From an uncultured Eubacterium sp. (GTDB lineage Bacteria; Bacillota; Clostridia; Oscillospirales; Acutalibacteraceae): 22,178 nt of DNA. Numbering within the stretch: position 1 is the first letter of the stretch; each line of letters begins with the position of its first letter. The stretch is from assembly GCA_905233805.1 (NCBI GenBank), contig CAJOER010000003.1:1-22178 (forward strand), read 5' to 3'. Shown here in pieces: positions 5,536-10,926 of this stretch. The notes beneath the pieces are model-generated. The model was not told where the DNA came from. It saw only the letters and a program-made list of their open reading frames with translations, and searched no databases. The position numbers and the translations under genes are program-made.

Positions 5536-7032
5536 TTGGGTAAGAAGAATAAAAAAGCTCCCGAATATCAGCATCCGAACAAAATAGGAATTAAAGAGGC
5601 TATGGGTTACGCCCTCGGCGACGCGGGTAACCTTTTCGTATTAACCTACGTATCCTCCTTCCTTAAGGTGTTCTATACTGATGTTCTTTTAATTACTCCG
5701 GGTAACGTTGCAACTCTTTTCCTTGCAACAAGACTCTGGGACGCAATCAACGACCCGCTCTGGGGCGGTATCGTAGCAAAGCGCCCTCCCGGAAAAGACG
5801 GTAAGTTCCGCCCCTACCTTAAATGGGTTGCAATTCCCGTTGCGGTGGCGCAGCTTCTGTGCTTTTATAATTTCACGACCATTCCGAAGGTCGGCAATAA
5901 CCCCGCAATCGTTCTTGTATTCGCGTATATTACCTATATCGCCTTCGGTATGATGTATACGGGAATTAACGTTCCCTTCGGCTCGCTCGCGTCCGTTATT
6001 ACCGACGACCCCAACGGAAGAACCCTTCTTTCAACCTTCCGTGCAATCGGCGGCGGTATCGGCGGCGCTGCTCCCCTTCTCGTAGCTCCGTTCATTATCT
6101 ATAAGAAGAACGAGGCGGACCCGACCGTTAAGGTTGCCGACGCAAAGGGTATGTTTACCTTCGCGGCGGTTATGTGCGTTTGCGCTATCGTATTCTACTT
6201 TGCATGCTACGCAACTACCAGGGAGCGCGTTAAGTCCGAGGCTAAGCCGAACGTTAATATGAAAGAGGCTTATAAGGCGATGTTCAAAAGCCGTCCCTTC
6301 ATCGTGCTTGCGATTACGGGCGTGCTCATCAGCGGCCAGCTTCAGTTCGCTTCCCTTAACCAGTATCTGTTCAAAAACTATTTTGTAAACACAAACCTTT
6401 CGGTTATCGGTACTGTTGCCCAGTACTTCCCGATGGCGCTTATGATTCTCGTAACGCCCGCGCTTTCAAGAAAGTTCGGTAAAAAAGAGCTTGCGGGCTT
6501 CGGCTCAATGTTCGCGGCGTTCGCGGCTATCGCTTGCTTCCTTATGGGAGCGTTCGGCAAGTTCCGTCCCGAGGGCGACAAGTTTACGATTATCGCATTT
6601 ATGGCGACTCTCTTCATTATCGGTTTCGGCTATTCCTTCGTTTCTATCACGAACTGGGCCGTTGTTGCCGACGTTATCGACTATCAGTACGTCAAAACCG
6701 GTATCAAGAGCGAAAGCGCAATTTACGCGGTTTATACCTTCTCCCGTAAGCTCGGCCAGACTATTGCCGACTACGGCGGACTTATGCTTCTTGAAAAGTA
6801 CGCCCACTATGACGTAACCAAGATGTCCAATGCGGGATACGTTCCTGGTACAAGCGATAAGATTCTCACTATCTGTACCTTAATCCCCGCTATTACCTAT
6901 ACTCTTATATGGCTGCTTTACCGCTTCGGCTATCCGCTTACTAAAGAAAAGCTTGAGCCTATCTATGAAAAGGTAAGAATAGATAACGAAGCTCTTGCAA
7001 AGGCAGAAGAAGCCGCAGCCGCAGCAGAATAA
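5536..7032 (+). CDS. GPH-family sugar:cation symporter (MelB-like, MFS)
   Basis: A 498-residue inner-membrane carrier of the glycoside-pentoside-hexuronide:cation symporter family, with about 12 hydrophobic helices. The family pattern is clear near the N-terminus: YALGDAGNLF followed by ATRLWDAINDPLWGGI (about 64-79), and TVxSK/KRPPGKDGKFRPYLKW after helix 2. The start codon is TTG at 5536-5538: it is set 8 bases after GAGGAG (5522-5527), and the only nearby ATG (5528) is out of frame. The C-terminus ends in an alanine/glutamate-rich tail. It is followed after 17 bases by a secreted protein gene, likely in the same transcript. The substrate (an oligosaccharide, pentoside or uronide) cannot be read from the sequence. 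Confidence 0.9.
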   Translation: MGKKNKKAPEYQHPNKIGIKEAMGYALGDAGNLFVLTYVSSFLKVFYTDVLLITPGNVATLFLATRLWDAINDPLWGGIVAKRPPGKDGKFRPYLKWVAIPVAVAQLLCFYNFTTIPKVGNNPAIVLVFAYITYIAFGMMYTGINVPFGSLASVITDDPNGRTLLSTFRAIGGGIGGAAPLLVAPFIIYKKNEADPTVKVADAKGMFTFAAVMCVCAIVFYFACYATTRERVKSEAKPNVNMKEAYKAMFKSRPFIVLAITGVLISGQLQFASLNQYLFKNYFVNTNLSVIGTVAQYFPMALMILVTPALSRKFGKKELAGFGSMFAAFAAIACFLMGAFGKFRPEGDKFTIIAFMATLFIIGFGYSFVSITNWAVVADVIDYQYVKTGIKSESAIYAVYTFSRKLGQTIADYGGLMLLEKYAHYDVTKMSNAGYVPGTSDKILTICTLIPAITYTLIWLLYRFGYPLTKEKLEPIYEKVRIDNEALAKAEEAAAAAE

Positions 7033-7049
7033 ACCCACGGAGAAAATAA

Positions 7050-8066
7050 ATGAAAAAAGTATTATCCATCTTATTAAGTATTATTATAATTACCCTGTCC
7101 CTTTATTCGGGACTCACCGCCCTTGCGGCTGAAACGAAGGTAAAATACGATTCCCAGAAGCAGCAGTTCAACTCGCAGTGCGCAGCCTTTAACTACCGCG
7201 GCGATAAAACCGCAAAGCTCGTTTACGATAACGACGAGGGCGATTTCAAGGTTTATTACTCCGAGTCCCTCACGAAAAAGGGCAAGGAAATTTTCGCAAC
7301 CGACGAGTATTCGGGACTTGCTATTAAAGGTAATTACGTATTTTACACCTGCCCTCAGGACGGATTGATTATGCGCCGTAAGCTCAACGGCAAAAGCCCC
7401 AAGACCATTGTCAAGGTTAAAAAGAACACCTATTCCGCTATTAATTTTATTATCTGCGGCTCCCGTCTTATCTATAATCTTATAGTGTTTGACAAGTCGG
7501 GCGAGTTCAAAAGCTCAAAGCTTTACAGCGCGACAACCAAGGGCGAAAATAAAAAGCTCATCGCTAAAAACGTAAAATCCGATATGTATATGTATAAGAA
7601 TATGCTCTATTTCCTCAAGGGCAAGGACATTATGCGTTACAATTTCAATGTCGGCGAGCTTAAAAGAAGATACGTCGGCCTTGACGTTACCGGCGCGCGC
7701 CTTCTCGGAATGGAAAATAATATTCTTTATATCGGTTATCCTAAAGGCGATAAGCTGAATAAGATGAATTTCTTCCGTGCCGACGTTGATAAGCAGAAGT
7801 TCTGGAAATTTGAAAGCGCAGAGTGCGGAGCATACATTTACAGCGCATGCGTATCTGAAAACAAGCCCTGCCTTATCACTATGAGAAAAGAGGGCAATTA
7901 CTTCGCCGCCGTAAGAGGCGATAAGGCCGATTTCCAGACTTACAGAAAAAAATACGCCACGGGCGGAAACAGCCTCGGCTTCTGGAAAAACAGCATAGTT
8001 CTCGACAGCTTGTCAGGCGACAAAAACCACACGTTTAAGAAATACGTGGTTATGGTTAAAAACTAA
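7050..8066 (+). CDS. Secreted propeller-like protein of unknown function (DUF5050-like)
   Basis: A 338-residue protein with a clear Sec signal (residues 1-27, ending TALAA) and no lipobox or anchor. The mature part is built from repeating strands of the type YVFYTCPQDGLIMRRKLNG, LYSATTKGENKKLIAKN and ILYIGYPKGDKLNKMNFFRA, alternating hydrophobic-aromatic strands with charged turns every 40-50 residues. This is what DUF5050-type beta-propeller proteins of Clostridia look like. No catalytic motif is evident. It begins 17 bases after the GPH symporter with GGAG before the ATG, so the two are probably co-transcribed, and a strong terminator follows. A role in binding a ligand at the cell surface is possible but unproven. 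Confidence 0.6.
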   Translation: MKKVLSILLSIIIITLSLYSGLTALAAETKVKYDSQKQQFNSQCAAFNYRGDKTAKLVYDNDEGDFKVYYSESLTKKGKEIFATDEYSGLAIKGNYVFYTCPQDGLIMRRKLNGKSPKTIVKVKKNTYSAINFIICGSRLIYNLIVFDKSGEFKSSKLYSATTKGENKKLIAKNVKSDMYMYKNMLYFLKGKDIMRYNFNVGELKRRYVGLDVTGARLLGMENNILYIGYPKGDKLNKMNFFRADVDKQKFWKFESAECGAYIYSACVSENKPCLITMRKEGNYFAAVRGDKADFQTYRKKYATGGNSLGFWKNSIVLDSLSGDKNHTFKKYVVMVKN

Positions 8067-8078
8067 AATAAACAAAAT

Positions 8079-8110
8079 AAAAAACGCTGTTCTAAGGAAC
8101 AGCGTTTTTT
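8079..8110. terminator. Terminator hairpin AAAAAACGCTGTTC/GAACAGCGTTTTTT
   Basis: A perfect 14-bp stem (8079-8092 with 8097-8110) and loop TAAG with T-runs on both strands. It ends the GPH operon and could equally end transcription from the right, where a gene remnant on the minus strand stops at 8109-8111. Its arms resemble the gapA terminator at 9586-9617. Confidence 0.9.
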
Positions 8111-8160
8111 ATTCGTCCTTCTTTTGTGTGTATTTACATTTCGGATAATTTGAACAGCCG
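8109..8160 (-). pseudogene. 3' remnant of a gene with a topoisomerase-type zinc finger
   Basis: Read on the minus strand, this segment ends a frame in YGCSNYPKCKYTQKKDE followed by a stop and then directly by a terminator. GCSxYPxC is the second half of the C4 zinc finger found in type IA topoisomerases and some nucleases and helicases. The frame stays open only to a TAA at 8238-8240, there is no start codon, and the upstream part is derived from gapA. It is therefore a truncated gene end. The match is short, so the family is a suggestion. Confidence 0.45.
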
Positions 8161-8222
8161 TAAGAATAGTTGTTGAGCCGGTCGGGGCGGAACTCTCTGA
8201 GCAGCGCCGATAAGCTTGCCGT
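8153..8222 (-). pseudogene. Duplicated internal fragment of gapA
   Basis: This 70-base segment matches 9894-9964 inside gapA, in the same orientation, with about four substitutions and one single-base deletion. It corresponds to the part of gapA encoding GKLIGAAQRVPTPTGSTTIL. The deletion breaks the frame and nothing of gapA is present on either side. It is a relic of a recombination event and not a functional gene. Confidence 0.9.
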
Positions 8223-8243
8223 CGGTTTCCGTATCCGTTAGTT

Positions 8244-8270
8244 GTGAGACAGGGTAAAACCCTGACTCAC
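8244..8270 (+). repeat. Inverted repeat / hairpin just after the candidate immunity gene
   Basis: GTGAG-A-CAGGGT, loop AAA, ACCCTG-A-CTCAC: two paired blocks of 5 and 6 bp separated by one A/A mismatch. The T-run (TTTTATTATT) is on the plus-strand 3' side, so it looks like a terminator for plus-strand transcription, although the adjacent gene runs on the minus strand and has no T-run after the hairpin in its own direction. Confidence 0.55.
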
Positions 8271-8275
8271 TTTTA

Positions 8276-8980
8276 TTATTGCTTTTCTTCGCGGGACGGA
8301 GAACCGCCACATTTATTCCCTCTGTCTATGTGTTTCTCAAGGAGTTTATCTCCTGTTTTTTTTAATGTTAGTACAGAAAACATTCCTTGTAATATAATTG
8401 GGTTGACAGAAAGAATCGTTCCATGAAGCCCAGAAGCTATTAAAACAACTTGAACTTGAGGGAATACAAAAATTACTCTCCCTATTTCACGAGTAGCTAT
8501 AATACAAAATTGTTCATAAATATTAATACTGTTTATTTCACTTAGCTTTTCTGAAAAACTAATTAAATCACTTTTGTTGAAGCATACATCCTTGCTTTCT
8601 AAAAACGGATAATTATTATCTAATTTAGAAAAAAAATCACAATATATAAAACACCGACTAATACTATTCAAGTACCTTAAAAATAAAATAAAACGATTCT
8701 CATAAGTTAAGTATTCATTAAGCGTCAGATCGCCGTCTAAATACATCTGAAAATAGATTTCTTTATGTTTTCCTAAATAATTGATTTTATCAAATTCAAA
8801 ATAATAATTAAAAAGTTTTGAGTTATAAGGACTATCAGAATAATCAAGTAATGTATCCATATTACGTGAATAGACTGCATCTATATATTCTTTATTGTAA
8901 ATATATGATTCCAAATCTTTAAACGTGGCTAAATTGTTATTTATTTTATTCCAAAAACTATCCTGCAAGTACACTACCAT
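8276..8980 (-). CDS. Candidate immunity protein for the adjacent Rhs toxin tip
   Basis: A 234-residue protein that I do not recognise. It is visibly AT-rich and dense in Asn, Ile, Lys, Tyr and Phe, unlike its neighbours and indicating transfer. It appears cytoplasmic, with no signal peptide; one hydrophobic stretch occurs late (IGRVIFVFPQVQVVLIASGL). Its start overlaps the end of the toxin reading frame by 23 bases, the classic layout of a toxin followed by its immunity gene. AGGAGAGG abuts the ATG at 8978-8980, which is tight; the GTG two codons later (8972-8974) has better spacing and may be the real start. The last residues (CGGSPSREEKQ) are encoded by more GC-rich DNA, so the C-terminus may be a fusion with flanking sequence. 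The immunity role rests on position only. Confidence 0.6.
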   Translation of the reverse strand: MVVYLQDSFWNKINNNLATFKDLESYIYNKEYIDAVYSRNMDTLLDYSDSPYNSKLFNYYFEFDKINYLGKHKEIYFQMYLDGDLTLNEYLTYENRFILFLRYLNSISRCFIYCDFFSKLDNNYPFLESKDVCFNKSDLISFSEKLSEINSINIYEQFCIIATREIGRVIFVFPQVQVVLIASGLHGTILSVNPIILQGMFSVLTLKKTGDKLLEKHIDRGNKCGGSPSREEKQ

Positions 8981-9374
8981 CCTCTCCTAATGATGCTATT
9001 CTTTTTCCTGCTTTGTCAAGCAATTTCCATTTTCTGCCTCCGTGTTCAGCTGTATCTTTAACAATTTTCCAACCGTTTTTTGCTTGCCGTCCTTGTCCAT
9101 TTTTCAATTGTTTATTGAATTTCTTCAAATCAACTTTATTTCCCTTTTTCAGCTTATTAGGTATTTTTTTAAGTATTTTTTTCTGTTCTTTATTTGGATA
9201 GCCATGTCCACTTGAAGATGAACCATTTCCAAAATCAATATCAGGAATGGAAATAGTTGGAGTCTGTCCTTGTAAGTTTATTACTACAATGCCAACAATT
9301 ACGATAACGAATACGACATATATAAATATGGAATATGCCGCAGCAGCTCCACCCGCCAATGCTACACCACCCAT
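8958..9374 (-). CDS. Orphan Rhs C-terminal toxin tip (predicted nuclease-type polymorphic toxin)
   Basis: A 138-codon stretch that is the variable C-terminus of an Rhs protein. Directly upstream and in frame, the sequence encodes an Rhs core ending in DPSGYD, after which toxin domains normally begin. The segment has a hydrophobic, glycine/alanine-led stretch (about 3-34), a serine/glycine linker (49-58), a lysine-rich region, and a compact C-terminal domain GWKIVKDTAEHGGRKWKLLD (101-120) with KRIASL. The His-Gly-Gly-x-x-Trp-Lys arrangement is reminiscent of small ribonuclease-type toxin tips, but I cannot assign a family. The ATG at 9372-9374 has no convincing ribosome-binding site, so it may be unexpressed unless joined to an Rhs gene by recombination. 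AT-rich coding contrasts with the more GC-rich core tail. Confidence 0.7.
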   Translation of the reverse strand: MGGVALAGGAAAAYSIFIYVVFVIVIVGIVVINLQGQTPTISIPDIDFGNGSSSSGHGYPNKEQKKILKKIPNKLKKGNKVDLKKFNKQLKNGQGRQAKNGWKIVKDTAEHGGRKWKLLDKAGKRIASLGEDGSVLAG

Positions 9375-9515
9375 ATCATACCCGCTCGGGTCGCTGTTGT
9401 TTACGGGGTCGTTACAGCAATATGCAAAGAGGTTGAGTCCGTTAATTTCATCCTTACTCTGCTGTGCTATTTCGGGTAAATCTGCGTTGAGGAAGCGGTT
9501 CCAGTTTGCCTGAAC
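9375..9515 (-). pseudogene. Truncated tail of an Rhs repeat-associated core domain
   Basis: In frame with the toxin tip, the minus strand encodes ANWNRFLNADLPEIAQ, then GLNLFAYCCNDPVNNSDPSG. This is the conserved end of the Rhs repeat-associated core (RFLNAD ... NLFAYC.N.PVN..DPSG). A TGA at 9516-9518 closes the frame immediately upstream and no other Rhs sequence follows before gapA, so some hundreds to thousands of codons of the Rhs shell are missing. Base composition is like the chromosome here and shifts to AT-rich at the toxin junction, as is typical of Rhs genes. Confidence 0.85.
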
Positions 9516-9559
9516 TCATTTCTTACTATGCATATTTTTCTGCTTTTGTCAAGTCTTTT

Positions 9560-9594
9560 TGCAAAAAACGCGCTATATTGGATGCAAAAAACGC
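9560..9594 (+). repeat. 12-bp direct repeat TGCAAAAAACGC
   Basis: Identical copies at 9560-9571 and 9583-9594 are separated by 11 bp. The second copy is part of the gapA terminator arm. It sits at the right edge of the accessory patch and may mark a junction. Confidence 0.55.
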
Positions 9595-9617
9595 TACTCT
9601 TTCGAGCAGCGTTTTTA
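9586..9617 (-). terminator. Rho-independent terminator of gapA
   Basis: AAAAACGCT (9587-9595) pairs with AGCGTTTTT (9608-9616), extended by CTC/GAG around a TTTC loop. On the minus strand the stem is followed by six Ts. It lies about 10 bases past the gapA stop codon. Confidence 0.85.
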
Positions 9618-9626
9618 TTGTTTTAT

Positions 9627-10655
9627 TTAGCCGAGTTCTGCGAAGTACTTGATTGTTCTTACCATCTGTGAGGTGTAAGAATTCTCGTTATCGTACCAGG
9701 ATACAACCTGAACCTCATACTTGTCGTCGCCGATGGGAAGTACCATAGTCTGAGTTGCGTCAAAGAGTGAACCGTATCTCATACCAACGATATCCATTGA
9801 AACGATGGGGTCGGTGTTGTAGCCGAAGCTCTCGCTCTCAGCTGCCTTCATAGCGGCGTTGATTCCGTCAACCGTTACGTCCTTGCCTTCAACAACAGCG
9901 GTAAGAATAGTTGTTGAACCGGTCGGAGTCGGAACTCTCTGTGCAGCGCCGATAAGCTTGCCGTTAAGCTCGGGGATTACAAGGCCGATTGCCTTAGCTG
10001 CGCCCGTTGAGTTGGGAACGATGTTGGCAGCGCCGGCTCTTGCTCTTCTGAGGTCGCCCTTTCTGTGAGGACCGTCAAGAATCATCTGGTCGCCTGTGTA
10101 AGCGTGGATTGTGCACATGATACCGCTCTGAATGGGAGCGTAATCGTTAAGCGCCTTAGCCATGGGAGCAAGGCAGTTAGTCGTACATGATGCAGCAGAG
10201 ATAATCTTATCGTCAGCTGTAAGAGTTTCGTGGTTTACGTTGTAAACGATAGTCGGAAGGTCGTTTCCTGCGGGAGCGGAAATAACTACCTTCTTAGCGC
10301 CGGCGTCAATGTGAGCCTGTGACTTATCCTTTGAGCAGTAAAAACCTGTGCACTCAAGAACTACGTCTACGTCAAGCTCGCCCCAGGGAAGCTCGGCAGC
10401 GTTGGGTTTAGCATAAATCGGAATCTTCTTGCCGTCAACGATGATAGCGTCGTCGGCAGCCTCTACCGTGTGCTTTCCTTCGCCGATATAACCGCAGTAA
10501 CCTCTCTGCGCGGTATCGTACTTAAGAAGATTTGCAAGCATTTTGGGGTCGGTAAGGTCGTTGATTGCAACTACCTCGTAACCTTCAGCCTCAAACATCT
10601 GACGGAATGCAAGACGTCCGATACGGCCGAAACCATTAATAGCAACTTTTACCAT
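9627..10655 (-). CDS. gapA: Glyceraldehyde-3-phosphate dehydrogenase, type I
   Basis: A 342-residue cytoplasmic enzyme of glycolysis that converts glyceraldehyde 3-phosphate to 1,3-bisphosphoglycerate with NAD+. The Rossmann motif INGFGRIGR (6-14) and Asp33 in VAINDLTD favour NAD+. The catalytic cysteine is Cys157 in SAASCTTNCLAP, with His184 in CTIHAYTGDQ activating it. The substrate loop reads GPHRKGDLRRARAGAANIVP, and the C-terminal SWYDNENSYTSQMVRT is canonical. Length is normal. The ATG at 10653-10655 is preceded by GGAGGT. It has its own promoter and terminator and is monocistronic, without the pgk and tpi genes that often follow. A broken copy of its residues around GKLIGAAQRVPTPTG is present at 8153-8222. 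Confidence 0.98.
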   Translation of the reverse strand: MVKVAINGFGRIGRLAFRQMFEAEGYEVVAINDLTDPKMLANLLKYDTAQRGYCGYIGEGKHTVEAADDAIIVDGKKIPIYAKPNAAELPWGELDVDVVLECTGFYCSKDKSQAHIDAGAKKVVISAPAGNDLPTIVYNVNHETLTADDKIISAASCTTNCLAPMAKALNDYAPIQSGIMCTIHAYTGDQMILDGPHRKGDLRRARAGAANIVPNSTGAAKAIGLVIPELNGKLIGAAQRVPTPTGSTTILTAVVEGKDVTVDGINAAMKAAESESFGYNTDPIVSMDIVGMRYGSLFDATQTMVLPIGDDKYEVQVVSWYDNENSYTSQMVRTIKYFAELG

Positions 10656-10708
10656 TGGAATCTACCTCCATTAAAAATATTAATAATTATTGCTTATTTG
10701 CATTATTT

Positions 10709-10737
10709 ATTTTATACTTTTTGCCCCTGATATGCAA
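10709..10737 (-). promoter_or_regulatory. Candidate sigma-A promoter of gapA
   Basis: On the minus strand, TTGCAT (plus-strand 10732-10737) is followed after 17 bp by TAAAAT (10709-10714), about 55 bases upstream of the gapA start, in AT-rich DNA. Confidence 0.5.
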
Positions 10738-10823
10738 GAAAAAATTGCATTTTTTACAGAATACACAAAATATTCAGAACATTATGACAATTATTTAACA
10801 AAATGTCCGTCCATTTATTTTTA

Positions 10824-10852
10824 TTGCTTTTAAAACTTTTATATGCTAATAT
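10824..10852 (+). promoter_or_regulatory. Candidate sigma-A promoter of the giant secreted protein
   Basis: TTGCTT (10824-10829), a 17-bp spacer and TAATAT (10847-10852) lie about 75 bases before the start codon. An imperfect inverted repeat CCCTAT...ATAGGG follows at about 10879-10901 in the leader. The match is moderate and the region is AT-rich, so this is tentative. I see nothing else in the 10656-10926 gap. Confidence 0.4.
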
Positions 10853-10926
10853 AAAATGGTAGTATTATACACTGTTTTCCCTATGTATGCTCTATATAGG
10901 GTTTGAAAGAAATAAGGAGTGAGTTT

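Noticed and set aside
8244..8426. Short plus-strand frame opposite the end of the candidate immunity gene
   Set aside because: No coding character, and it begins inside the hairpin; the minus-strand gene explains the segment better.
10903..10926. TTG start for the giant secreted protein
   Set aside because: The ATG at 10927 follows AAGGAGTGAG directly and begins a textbook signal peptide.
10738..10926. Riboswitch or structured leader before the giant gene
   Set aside because: Only a short 6-bp inverted repeat (CCCTAT/ATAGGG) is visible and no known riboswitch core could be recognised.
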